Positions 16,144 through 25,600 of a stretch of 36,885 nucleotides of DNA are shown piece by piece. This DNA comes from S010-17 sp036478895 (GTDB lineage Bacteria; Bacteroidota; Bacteroidia; Flavobacteriales; Flavobacteriaceae): positions 1 to 36,885 of the forward strand of contig JAZGEV010000067.1 of assembly GCA_036478895.1 (NCBI GenBank), read 5' to 3'. Made by a program: the position numbers and the translations under genes. Position 1 is the first letter of the stretch. Each line of letters starts with the position of its first letter. Under the pieces are notes generated by a model. It worked only from the letters and a program-made list of their open reading frames with translations. It did not search any database and was not told where the DNA came from.

Positions 16144-16446
16144 TTCAAAATAATTTCACTAAAAAATATTTTTTTCTTAAATCTGCGTTTGTTTACAAAT
16201 GTAACAAAATCAAGTTGTAGAGCGAATTATTGTTTTTATTTACTTGATTATCAGTATTTTATATAATATGATTTTTACCATAAAAATAGGGAAAAAGTGA
16301 CGATTGTTAAAAACTAAGTATGTTTTGTGAATAAGTATGATTTTGATTTCATCAAAAAAATCACAATATTTGTTTGCACGAAAAGAGGCTCGATTCTTCG
16401 ATTTTTTTTCAGTAAAACTCAATTTTTTAACCTTTTATTCATCCCT
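16144..16446 (+). other. 303-bp spacer before nrdB
   Basis: The spacer is AT-rich with no ORF of note. The nrdB promoter should be here, but I see no exact TAnnTTTG box. TCACAATATTTG near 16361 only half-matches an NrdR box. An open frame continues upstream of the nrdB ATG to 16327, but its peptide is unlike any R2 N-terminus and is regarded as untranslated leader. Confidence 0.5.
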
Positions 16447-17418
16447 ATGGCAAAAACAGAACCAATTTTAGTAGCTAACAAAGACCGTTTTGTTATTTTC
16501 CCAATAAAACATCATGATATTTGGGATTGGTATAAAAAACAGCAAGCCATGATTTGGACTGCTGAAGAAATAGATTTGGAAGCAGATGTAAAAGATTGGG
16601 AAAATAAATTGACCGATGATGAACGTTATTTCATTAAACATATATTAGCCTTTTTTGCGGCAAGTGATGGTATTGTAAATGAAAATTTAGCCGAAAACTT
16701 TATAAACGAAGTGCAATATCCAGAAGCTAAGTTTTTCTATGGTTTTCAAATAATGATGGAAAACGTACATTCCGAAGTCTATTCACTATTAATAGATACC
16801 TATGTTAAAAACGAAGTAGAAAAAGATGAATTATTTAGAGCTATTGAAATATTTCCTGCCATTAAAACCAAAGCAGAATGGGCTTTAAAATGGATTGAAT
16901 CCGATAGTTTTGCCGAACGTTTAATAGCATTCGCTGCTGTAGAAGGTATTTTCTTCTCTGGTGCATTTTGCTCAATTTTTTGGATGAAAAAACGTGGTTT
17001 ATTGCCAGGTTTAACATTCTCTAACGAATTAATAAACCGTGATGAAGGTTTACATGCCGATTTTGCAGTGCATCTACACGAAAATCACATCATCAATAAA
17101 GTACCCAAAGAACGTATTACCGAAATTATTAAAGACGCTTTGGATATAGAACGTGAATTTATAACCGAATCCTTACCAGTTAGTTTAATTGGTATGAATT
17201 CAAAATTAATGATACAGTATTTAGAGTTTGTAGCCGATAGATTGTTACTAGAATTTGGTTGTGAAAAACAATACAATACGGCCAATCCATTTGACTTTAT
17301 GGAAATGATTTCCCTAGAAGGAAAAACGAATTTCTTTGAAAAAAGAGTATCAGAATATCAAAAAGCAGGTGTAAAATCTGGCGGAACAGGAAGTATTTCT
17401 TTCGATTCCGATTTTTAG
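16447..17418 (+). CDS. nrdB: Ribonucleoside-diphosphate reductase, beta (R2) subunit, eukaryote-like
   Basis: The R2 subunit holds the diiron/tyrosyl-radical cofactor of class Ia ribonucleotide reductase, which makes deoxynucleotides. I chose the ATG of MAKTEPILV (323 residues); the frame extends 40 codons upstream but without R2 features. Metal-site and radical residues are clear in MMENVHSEVYSLLIDTY (E105, H108, Y112). The motifs IWTAEEIDLEAD, LAFFAASDGIVNENL and FYGFQI resemble animal R2 more than E. coli NrdB. Its C-terminus ends SISFDSDF, the likely R1-docking tail. nrdA follows after 229 bp, unusually far for partners, because repeats fill the spacer. Confidence 0.96.
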   Translation: MAKTEPILVANKDRFVIFPIKHHDIWDWYKKQQAMIWTAEEIDLEADVKDWENKLTDDERYFIKHILAFFAASDGIVNENLAENFINEVQYPEAKFFYGFQIMMENVHSEVYSLLIDTYVKNEVEKDELFRAIEIFPAIKTKAEWALKWIESDSFAERLIAFAAVEGIFFSGAFCSIFWMKKRGLLPGLTFSNELINRDEGLHADFAVHLHENHIINKVPKERITEIIKDALDIEREFITESLPVSLIGMNSKLMIQYLEFVADRLLLEFGCEKQYNTANPFDFMEMISLEGKTNFFEKRVSEYQKAGVKSGGTGSISFDSDF

Positions 17419-17463
17419 ACCTTTTTATTTGTGTATAAAAAAAGTCTCAAATAATAAAAAGGT
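17419..17463. repeat. AT-rich inverted repeat after nrdB
   Basis: ACCTTTTTATT (17419-17429) and AATAAAAAGGT (17453-17463) are perfect 11-bp inverted repeats beginning right at the nrdB stop. An alternative inner stem, AGAC/GTCT with TTTTTAT/ATAAAAA, overlaps it. A partial terminator or mRNA stability element is possible; no clean T tract follows. Confidence 0.5.
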
Positions 17464-17495
17464 ACTACCACAATTTTAGTGGTCTTAAAAGTAAA

Positions 17496-17560
17496 TGTCA
17501 TTCCTGCGAAAGCAGGAATCCATACTAACTTAATAGATTCCTGCTTTCGTAGGAATGACA
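17496..17560. repeat. Long palindromic element of the CATTCCTGCGAAAGCAGG type
   Basis: Arms 17496-17520 and 17536-17560 (25 nt each) pair with a single mismatch around a 15-nt loop. Each arm is itself a small hairpin (ATTCCTGC-GAAA-GCAGGAAT). In translation the element gives the well-known spurious peptide WIPAFAGMT, so no protein is called here. It sits between nrdB and nrdA. The type is widely scattered in bacterial genomes; its mobilising agent is not visible in the window. Confidence 0.9.
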
Positions 17561-17647
17561 AAATATAGTAACTAATTACAACTAAAAGATAGAAAAAATA
17601 ACAATTTGAATGAATTGTAACCAAACCCAAAAAAAGTAAAATAACGT

Positions 17648-20038
17648 ATGGATGTATTAAAAAGAAATGGCAAACGCGAACCAGTGATGTTCGACAAGAT
17701 AACGGCAAGAGTTCGTAAAATGTGTTATGGTTTAAACAAATTGGTAGAACCAATTAAAATTTCGATGCGTGTTATTGAAGGTTTGTATGATGGTGTAACC
17801 ACATCAGAATTGGATAATTTAGCAGCAGAAATTGCTGCAACAATGACCACTACACATCCAGATTATGCAAAATTAGCAGCCCGTATTTCTGTATCTAACC
17901 TGCATAAAAATACCAAGAAAACTTTTTCTGAAGTGATGACAGATTTATACGAATATGTAAATCCAAGAACTGGTAAAAAAGGACCAATGATTGCTGATGA
18001 CGTTTATGAAATTATTCAAAAAAATAAAGCAAAACTAGATTCTACTATCATTTATAATCGTGATTTTGGGTACGATTACTTTGGTTTTAAAACTTTAGAA
18101 CGTTCGTATTTATTAAAAATTAACGGTCAAATAGTAGAACGTCCGCAACATATGTTAATGCGTGTTTCTGTTGGAATTCATAAAGAAGATTTAGACGAAG
18201 CTATTGCAACCTATGAATTAATGTCTAAACGTATGTTTACACACGCAACACCAACATTATTTAATGCAGGTACACCAACACCACAAATGTCATCTTGTTT
18301 TTTATTACAAATGCAAGACGATAGTATTGATGGTATTTACGATACATTAAAACAAACGGCAAAAATATCGCAATCGGCTGGTGGTATTGGGTTGTCTATT
18401 CATAATATTAGAGCTAGAGGTTCTTATATTAGAGGAACAAACGGTACATCTAACGGAATTGTACCAATGTTACAAGTATACAACGACACAGCAAGATATG
18501 TAGATCAAGGTGGTGGAAAACGTAAAGGGTCATTTGCAATTTATATGGAACCTTGGCATGCCGATGTGTTTGATTTTTTAGATTTAAAGAAAAATACAGG
18601 TAAGGAAGAAATGCGTGCTAGAGATTTGTTCTACGCAATGTGGATTCCAGATTTGTTTATGAAACGTGTAGAAGCTGATGGTGATTGGACTTTAATGTGT
18701 CCAAACGAATGTCCACATTTATTCGATACTTATGGTGAAGAATTTGAAAATTTATATGTTGGTTACGAAAAAATAGGAAAAGGAAGAAAAACCATCAAAG
18801 CACGTAAGCTTTGGGAAAAAATACTAGAAGCACAAATAGAAACTGGTAATCCTTATATGCTATATAAAGATGCAGTAAATAGAAAATCGAATCATAAGAA
18901 TTTAGGAACAATCCGTTCGTCTAATTTATGTACCGAAATTATGGAATATACAGCAGAAGATGAAGTAGCTGTTTGTAACTTAGCTTCTATTGCATTACCA
19001 ATGTATATTAGTGAAGATAAAGATGGTAAAAAATTCTTTGATCATAAAAAATTATTTAAAATAACTAAAAAAATTACACGTAATTTAGATACCGTAATAG
19101 ATCGTAATTTTTATCCCGTTAAAGAAGCTGAAAACTCAAACTTCCGTCATAGACCAATTGGAATTGGTGTACAAGGTTTAGCCGATGCATTTATTATGTT
19201 ACGTTTGCCTTTTACAAGCGATGAAGCAAAAACCTTAAATCAAGAAATATTTGAAACCATTTACTTTGCTGCAGTAACCTCATCTATGGAGATTTCAAAA
19301 GCAAACGAACCATATTCTACGTTTAAAGGATCGCCAATGAGCGAAGGAGAATTCCAATTTAATATGTGGAATATAAAAGAGGAAGAATTAAGTGGTCGTT
19401 GGAATTGGAAAACCTTACGTAAAAATGTAATGAAACATGGTGTACGTAATTCGTTATTAGTTGCACCAATGCCTACAGCATCTACATCTCAAATATTAGG
19501 TAATAATGAAGCTTTTGAACCTTATACATCCAACATTTATACACGTCGTGTATTATCGGGTGAATTTATCGTGGTAAACAAACATTTACTAGAAGATTTA
19601 GTAGAACTTGGTTTGTGGAATAATGACATGAAAGAAGATATTATGCGTGCCAATGGTTCTGTTCAAGGTATTGAAGCCATTCCGCAAGACTTAAAAGACT
19701 TGTACAAAACAGTTTGGGAATTAAGTATGAAAGATATTATAGATATGGCGCGCCATAGAGGTTATTTTATCGATCAATCGCAATCTTTAAACTTATTTAT
19801 GATGGATCCAGATTTTGGAAAACTGACTTCAATGCACTTCTACGCATGGAAAAGTGGTTTAAAAACTGGAATGTATTATTTGAGAACAAAATCTGCAGTA
19901 AACGCAATTCAATTTACAGTATCTAAGAAAAAAGAGGCCAATCCAGAAGAAGAAAAACCTTTAACTGGAGAAGAATTAAAAGCAATGCTTATAAAATCTC
20001 AAGAAGATCCAGACGATTGCTTAATGTGTGGTTCTTAG
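17648..20038 (+). CDS. nrdA: Ribonucleoside-diphosphate reductase, alpha (R1) subunit, eukaryote-like
   Basis: The catalytic R1 subunit has 796 residues. The N-terminal ATP-cone (MDVLKRNGKREPVMFDKIT) gives dATP/ATP overall-activity control. Catalytic cysteines are C217 (SSCFLLQ), C428 (SNLCTEIMEYT) and C443 (VAVCNLAS), the last two flanking the active site, and the redox tail ends CLMCGS with C791/C794. Segments such as RPQHMLMRVSVGIHKED, NTARYVDQGG and PMPTASTSQILGNNE closely match the human RRM1 sequence as I remember it, and the tail CLMCGS is identical. The protein therefore belongs to the eukaryote-like class Ia branch known in Bacteroidota. It pairs with nrdB upstream and has a hairpin terminator 31 nt after its stop. 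Confidence 0.97.
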   Translation: MDVLKRNGKREPVMFDKITARVRKMCYGLNKLVEPIKISMRVIEGLYDGVTTSELDNLAAEIAATMTTTHPDYAKLAARISVSNLHKNTKKTFSEVMTDLYEYVNPRTGKKGPMIADDVYEIIQKNKAKLDSTIIYNRDFGYDYFGFKTLERSYLLKINGQIVERPQHMLMRVSVGIHKEDLDEAIATYELMSKRMFTHATPTLFNAGTPTPQMSSCFLLQMQDDSIDGIYDTLKQTAKISQSAGGIGLSIHNIRARGSYIRGTNGTSNGIVPMLQVYNDTARYVDQGGGKRKGSFAIYMEPWHADVFDFLDLKKNTGKEEMRARDLFYAMWIPDLFMKRVEADGDWTLMCPNECPHLFDTYGEEFENLYVGYEKIGKGRKTIKARKLWEKILEAQIETGNPYMLYKDAVNRKSNHKNLGTIRSSNLCTEIMEYTAEDEVAVCNLASIALPMYISEDKDGKKFFDHKKLFKITKKITRNLDTVIDRNFYPVKEAENSNFRHRPIGIGVQGLADAFIMLRLPFTSDEAKTLNQEIFETIYFAAVTSSMEISKANEPYSTFKGSPMSEGEFQFNMWNIKEEELSGRWNWKTLRKNVMKHGVRNSLLVAPMPTASTSQILGNNEAFEPYTSNIYTRRVLSGEFIVVNKHLLEDLVELGLWNNDMKEDIMRANGSVQGIEAIPQDLKDLYKTVWELSMKDIIDMARHRGYFIDQSQSLNLFMMDPDFGKLTSMHFYAWKSGLKTGMYYLRTKSAVNAIQFTVSKKKEANPEEEKPLTGEELKAMLIKSQEDPDDCLMCGS

Positions 20039-20068
20039 TCACCAAATAAATGCTTAATTAAGTAATAT

Positions 20069-20103
20069 AAACCTCGCAGATTTTAAATTTGTGAGGTTTT
20101 TTT
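20069..20103 (+). terminator. nrdA terminator
   Basis: A 12-bp stem AACCTCGCAGAT/ATTTGTGAGGTT including two G-U pairs, loop TTTAA, is followed directly by a run of seven or more T. It is a standard rho-independent terminator. Confidence 0.85.
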
Positions 20104-20152
20104 ATGAATTTCTAAACAAGGTAAACTCATATTTATATTTAAAAATTTAATT

Positions 20153-20167
20153 AACCCTACTAGGGTT
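20153..20167. repeat. Small palindrome AACCCTACTAGGGTT
   Basis: The 7-bp arms around one central C form a perfect palindrome. It shares the 13-mer CTACTAGGGTTTT with the larger palindrome at 12516-12548, so both probably belong to one dispersed intergenic family. Confidence 0.65.
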
Positions 20168-20271
20168 TTGTTTGAAATTACTAATCCACACTAATTATTT
20201 TTAAATTGGCATTTGCATAAACACTTAAATGGTAAACTAAAAAATCGTATTTTAACAAAAAATTATTCAAG

Positions 20272-20820
20272 ATGAAACTATATCAATTTATTACGCTATT
20301 ATTACTTACAATTTTTATGACTTCTTGCGCACCGCAAACCAAAGAATCATACTTATTAAACTATAAGAAATTTACAGATGAGGTGACTGAAAATCACAAA
20401 AATTATACAGCAAAAGATTGGTTAAAAAAAGATAAAGAATTTGCAAAATTTAAGCGCGTAATAAAAGAAAGGTATCAAAACGAGTTGTCTTTTCAAGATG
20501 AATTAATGCTTGTAAAACATGAAGCATCTTACAATTTATTAAAGTTCCAAAAAGAAACCCCAAATTTTCTAAATCTTTTTAAAGGTGATTTTGAAAAACT
20601 CAAACAACAACTGAAAGACTATACCAAAAATGATATGGGAAAAGATGTTAAAGTGTTTAAAACCGAAATTGAACACTTAAAAAAAGAGCTAAAAAACTAC
20701 ACAGAAAACAATCTAAAAGGCGATGTTGAACAATTAAAAAAAGAAATGGAATTAATGGGAAAGGATTTTGAAGATATAGAAAAAGCTATGGAAGAGTTGT
20801 TTGAAGAAATAGAAAAATAA
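20272..20820 (+). CDS. Coiled-coil lipoprotein, unrecognised
   Basis: The 182-residue protein has a lipoprotein signal with Cys19 (LTIFMTSC). The front half has NYKKFTDEVTENHKNYTAKDW, a pattern seen in small Bacteroidota lipoproteins with a Tyr/Phe-rich helix before a DW motif. The back half (about 105-182) is a charged coiled coil with an internal duplication: KLKQQLKDYTKNDMGKDV is followed about 34 residues later by HLKKELKNYTENNLKGDV. The two halves are consistent with an elongated periplasmic or outer-membrane-anchored rod. No partner gene is nearby: upstream is the nrdA terminator, and downstream the convergent phosphoesterase ends 4 nt away. The function is unknown. Confidence 0.85.
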   Translation: MKLYQFITLLLLTIFMTSCAPQTKESYLLNYKKFTDEVTENHKNYTAKDWLKKDKEFAKFKRVIKERYQNELSFQDELMLVKHEASYNLLKFQKETPNFLNLFKGDFEKLKQQLKDYTKNDMGKDVKVFKTEIEHLKKELKNYTENNLKGDVEQLKKEMELMGKDFEDIEKAMEELFEEIEK

Positions 20821-20823
20821 TAT

Positions 20824-21318
20824 TTATCGTTCCTCTAACTCAATAACTTCTAAATTTTTAATATCAGCTTCTTCAATTTCAAAACGTACCATAGTGCGTA
20901 CTTTATGAATACCATATTTACCAACTGCGCCTGGATTAATGTGTATCAAGCCTAATTTTTTATCAAAAATCACCTTTAAAATGTGTGAATGTCCTGTTAT
21001 AAATAATTTAGGTGGATTGCGCTTTAAATCTTCTTTTATACGCGAATTATACCGTTTGGGATAACCGCCAATATGTGTCATCCAAACTGTTACTTTTTCG
21101 ATGGTAAACTTCGCGTCAAGCGGAAAAGAATTCCGAAGCTCTTTAGCGTCAATATTTCCATAAACGGCTCTTAAAACAGCATGTTTTTGAATGGTATCGG
21201 TTACATTTATATCGCCTATATCTCCAGCATGCCAAACCTCATCGGCTTGTTTTATATAATGCAACATTCTATCATCAATATGACTGTGCGTATCGGATAA
21301 TAATAAGATTTTTTTCAT
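20824..21318 (-). CDS. YfcE/MJ0936-family metallophosphoesterase
   Basis: The 164-residue protein has all metallophosphoesterase motifs in order: LLSDTHSHID, HAGDIGD, VYGNID, MTHIGGYP and ITGHSHI followed by INPGAVG. It needs two metals (usually Mn) and members cleave phosphodiesters in vitro; the natural substrate is not known. It starts 28 nt after the purM stop and is thus cotranscribed with purM. Its end is 4 nt from the convergent lipoprotein gene. Confidence 0.92.
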   Translation of the reverse strand: MKKILLLSDTHSHIDDRMLHYIKQADEVWHAGDIGDINVTDTIQKHAVLRAVYGNIDAKELRNSFPLDAKFTIEKVTVWMTHIGGYPKRYNSRIKEDLKRNPPKLFITGHSHILKVIFDKKLGLIHINPGAVGKYGIHKVRTMVRFEIEEADIKNLEVIELEER

Positions 21319-21346
21319 GAGCTTCTAGGCTAATTATAGCGTCATC

Positions 21347-22516
21347 TTAATACTCAAAAACGCCAAACTCGCTAGAGATTGTTAATTTTTTAGTACTACT
21401 AGCTTCTACTCTTCCAATAATTTTTGCCTCTACATTAAAACGCTTGGAAATTGCAATAATACTATCCGCAATCTCATGTGGCACATACAATTCCATTCTA
21501 TGTCCCATATTAAACACTTGGTACATTTCCTTATAATCCGTATTTGATTCCTTTTGAATCAATTTAAACAACGGCGGCACATCAAACATAGCGTCTTTAA
21601 TAATGTGTAAATTATCGATAAAATGTAAAATTTTGGTTTGTGCGCCGCCACTACAATGCACCATGCCGTTAATATCTTTACGATGCTTGTCTAATATTTT
21701 TTTAATAATAGGCGCATATGTTCGCGTTGGGGATAACACTAACTTCCCTGCATTTATTGGTGAATTTTCAACAGTATCATCCAGTTTCATACTACCCGAA
21801 TAAACTAAATCCGTAGGTACTTTTTCATCAAAACTTTCAGGATATTTTTTTGCTAGATAATGGTCAAATACATCATGTCTTGCAGAGGTTAGTCCATTAG
21901 AACCCATGCCGCCGTTATATTTTGTTTCGTAAGTAGCTTGACCCGATGATGATAAACCAACAATTACATTACCTGCTTTTATATTTGCATTATCAATAAC
22001 ATCGCTACGTTTAATACGTGCAGTTACGGTAGAATCCACAATAATAGTTTTAACTAAATCACCAACATCTGCAGTTTCTCCACCAGTAGAATGAATGTGC
22101 ACATCGTATTTGGCTAAGTCTTTTAATATCTCTTCCGATCCGTTTATAATTTCTGAAATAACTTCACCAGGAATCAGATTTTTATTTCTGCCAATGGTTG
22201 ATGATAATAAAATATTATCGGTAATACCAACGCATAATAAATCATCAATATTCATTATTAAAGCATCTTGTGCAATGTCTTTCCAAACCGATAAATCGCC
22301 TGTTTCTTTCCAATAAATGTATGCTAAGGATGATTTTGTTCCTGCACCATCTGCGTGCATTACAATGCAATAATCATTATCATTGGTTAAATAATCGGGC
22401 ACAATTTTACAAAAAGCTTTTGGAAAAAGTCCTTTGTCAATATTCTTGATTGCTAAATGTACATCTTCCTTGGAAGCTGAAACACCTCTTAAATTATAGC
22501 GATTTTTATCAGACAT
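21347..22516 (-). CDS. purM: Phosphoribosylformylglycinamidine cyclo-ligase
   Basis: AIR synthetase closes FGAM to aminoimidazole ribotide in purine synthesis, using ATP. The 389 residues are longer than E. coli PurM (about 345) and fit the Bacteroidota form. The N-terminus YNLRGVSASKEDVH, the ATP/phosphate region MHADGAGTKSSLAYIYW, DALIMNIDDLLCVG and HSTGGETADVGDLV followed by VIVGLSSSGQATYE are family signatures, as is FNMGHRMELYVP at the end. It has its own TATTTTTG box, placed just after the terminator of the giant surface-protein gene, and heads an operon with the phosphoesterase. Confidence 0.93.
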   Translation of the reverse strand: MSDKNRYNLRGVSASKEDVHLAIKNIDKGLFPKAFCKIVPDYLTNDNDYCIVMHADGAGTKSSLAYIYWKETGDLSVWKDIAQDALIMNIDDLLCVGITDNILLSSTIGRNKNLIPGEVISEIINGSEEILKDLAKYDVHIHSTGGETADVGDLVKTIIVDSTVTARIKRSDVIDNANIKAGNVIVGLSSSGQATYETKYNGGMGSNGLTSARHDVFDHYLAKKYPESFDEKVPTDLVYSGSMKLDDTVENSPINAGKLVLSPTRTYAPIIKKILDKHRKDINGMVHCSGGAQTKILHFIDNLHIIKDAMFDVPPLFKLIQKESNTDYKEMYQVFNMGHRMELYVPHEIADSIIAISKRFNVEAKIIGRVEASSTKKLTISSEFGVFEY

Positions 22517-22548
22517 TGGATTTGTTTTAATGATTTAATTTAAAAGTA

Positions 22549-22556
22549 CAAAAATA
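22549..22556 (-). promoter_or_regulatory. -7 promoter box (TATTTTTG) of purM
   Basis: An exact TAnnTTTG fit, 32 nt before the ATG. The upstream -33 region coincides with the T tract of the preceding terminator (22568-22598), so terminator and promoter are fused back to back. Confidence 0.55.
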
Positions 22557-22567
22557 ACGAAATAAAA

Positions 22568-22598
22568 AAAAGCATGTACTTAAAGTACATGCTTTTTA
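22568..22598 (-). terminator. Terminator of the giant surface-protein gene
   Basis: A perfect 15-bp inverted repeat (arms AAAAAGCATGTACTT and AAGTACATGCTTTTT around one A) begins 20 nt after the stop at 22618 and has T residues on its minus-strand exit side. It would work in both directions. Confidence 0.85.
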
Positions 22599-22617
22599 CA
22601 TTTATTATTAACACTTT

Positions 22618-25600
22618 TTATTTTCTTATAATACTAAAGTGACCACGAACGGTTTTACGCTCTTGCGTATTTGGATCAATATAATCTGCCGAGAACCAAT
22701 AATCACTAGCTGGCATTTGTTTTCCGTTATATAAACCATCCCAACCTACAACACTGTTAGGGTTTATTTTAGCCAATACTTTACCAAAACGATCGTAAAT
22801 ATAAATTTTTGAATTTGGTATTAAATGCGAATTTGAAATTTGCCAAGTATCGTAATTTAAATCGCCATTTGGTGTAAAGAAATCTGGATAATCCAATACA
22901 TAAATATCATCTTGAATTCGCGTAATACTACAGCCAGTAAGATCTACAACTTCTACTTCAAAAGTGCCAGATAATACGTGATTGAATACATTACTAGATT
23001 GTGTTGTTGTATTACCATCTTCATCCGTTAAAGTATATTCATAGTTACCAGAACCGCCAGTAACTTCAATTGTAATAGTATTGTCTGGTCTATTAAAATC
23101 ATTAACAAAAATATTAGTGATTTCTAATTGATCTGCCATACTTATAGATGTGAATTGCGAATATACACAACCATTACTATCTGTAGCTGTTAAAGCATAT
23201 GCACCACCATTTGCAAGTATATCTGCTTCGGTTACATCTAATGTAAGGTCAAATCCTATTGGTGTTGTCATATCGGTTGCTACAAACCATTCGTATGTTA
23301 AAGATGTTGGGTTTGTGTCTTCTCCAACTGTTGCTAATTGCGTTTCTGGACAAATATAATATTGCGAATTCAATACAAATTGTGGTCTTGGATTTACATC
23401 AACACTCACTGTAAATGCATCGCCTAAACAACCACCAACCGAAGTAGGAATGATGAGATAATCAACTGTTTCAACGTTTCCTGTTGTGTTTGTTATGGTG
23501 TCTGTAATAAAATCTGAATCTGTATCGTCTGTAGTTTCGCCAGTAACATTAGGATTATCAATTGCCATCCAAGTATAACTGTTGCCTGATAGTGTTGTAT
23601 AGTTAGATAAATCGAGATTTAAAACTTCATCATTACACGTTACTTCAGTTGTATCTGTTCCAACAGGTTCAAAACCAACTTCAATGGTTATTTCAAATGA
23701 ATTTCCAGCACAACCATCTACCGATGTTGGAATTATAGTATAAACAACATTTTGAACAAAACCACTTGTATTTGTAATGGTATCTGTAATTGAATTAGAT
23801 GACGTAGCTGTGGTTGTTTCTCCTGTTACATTTAAATTATCAGTAGCCATCCAAGAATATGTATTTCCTGTTAAAGAGGTATAATCATCTAAATTTATTG
23901 CCGAAGCTTCATCACTACAAGCAGGTATTGTGGTTGGAGTTCCAACAGGTTCTTCACCAACACTTACTACAATATCAAATGGATTTCCTTCACAGCCATC
24001 TGCCGAAGTAACTGTAATAGTATACACTACTTGTTGCGTACTTCCCGATACATTGTTTAAGGTGTCTGTTATGAATGGAGCTGTTGATATACCAACTGTT
24101 TCTCCTGTTACACTTGCATTATCTGCAACAACCCAAGAATAAGTAGCTCCTAAACTTGTAAAGGTAGATAAGTCTAAATTCATTGCGGTATCACTACAGG
24201 CCGAAGCCGTTGCTGCAACGCCTACTGGTTCTGGATTTACAGTTACCATAACAGTAAAAGAGTTTCCTTCACAATTATTTGCCGATGTTGGCGTAATTGT
24301 ATATGTTACTACTTGAACAACACCACTCACGTTATTTAACGTATCGATAATAAATGCATCGGTTGATGTTCCTGAAGTTTCTCCAGTAATATTTGTATTA
24401 TCGGCTACAGTCCAAGAAAATGTATTGCCTACTTGTGAGGTAAGTGATTCTAAATTTACATTTAAAGCTTCATCGCTACAAACCAATTCTGTTGTATTTG
24501 CTCCAATTGGTTCAAACCCAACAGTCACAGTTATTGTAAAAGGATTTCCTTCACAACCATCTACCGATGTTGGTGTAATTGTATAAACTACATCTTGTGG
24601 TGCACCACTTACATTAGTCATAGTATCCGTAATATTTAAAGCTGTTGAAGTCACTAATGTTTCACCCGTAATATTTGGATTATTCATTGCAATCCAAGAA
24701 TAAGTATTGCCTGTTAAACTTGTATAACTTGATAAATTAAAATTGGTAGTAACATCACTACAAGCATCTAAAGCAGTATCTGCTCCTACAGGTTCTGGAT
24801 TCACAGTTACAGTTACAGTAAAAGAATCTCCTAAACAACCGCCCGTTGGAATAACTGTATATACTACATCTTGTGCAACACCGCTTATATTATTTAATGA
24901 ATCATTAATTAGTCCGGTTGTCTGCAATATTGTTGATTCACCTGTTATGTTAGTATTATCTGCTGCAACCCAAGTGTACGAATTTAATGTACCTGTTGTA
25001 TAAGTATCTAACGATAAGTTTAAAGTGTCATCACTACAAGAAGTAGCCGTTGCATCGCTTCCAACTGGTTCTTCAGCAATAGTTACTGTTACATCGAACG
25101 CATTTCCTTCACAGCCATTAGATCCTGTAGGAATTATAGTATAAACAACGGTTTGAGAAGTACCACTAACATTGGTTAATGTATCGGTAATTGTTGCTGA
25201 TGTATCACTTACAGTTTCTCCTGTAATATTGGCATTATCTGCCGATGTCCACGTGAATGTATTCCCTGTTCCTGTAACATAATTATTTAAATCTAAATTT
25301 AGCGCTACATCACTACAAGTGCCTTCTGGAGTATTGGTACCAACCGGTTCTTCATTTACTGTAATTGTTACTGTAAATGGATTTCCTGCACATCCATCTG
25401 TAGATGTTGGTGTAACTGTATAAACGACATTTTGTGGTGTTCCACTTATATTCGTTAAAGTTTCAATAAGTGAGGAACTTGTTGTTGCAACTAAAGTTTC
25501 GCCTGTAACATTTGCATTATCCGTTGCTATCCAAGAATAGGTATTTCCTGTTAAGGTTGTATAAGTAGATAAATCAAAATTGGTTGCTACATCACTACAA

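Noticed and set aside
16361..16377. Possible NrdR box TCACAATATTTG
   Set aside because: Only one half of the consensus fits and no second box at the usual spacing was seen.
16327..16446. 40-codon N-terminal extension of nrdB
   Set aside because: Its residues do not resemble any R2 N-terminus, whereas MAKTEPILVANKDRF is a normal R2 start.
17415..17753. 112-residue minus-strand ORF containing WIPAFAGMT
   Set aside because: The peptide is the known spurious translation of the palindromic repeat at 17496-17560, and the ORF also overlaps the start of nrdA.
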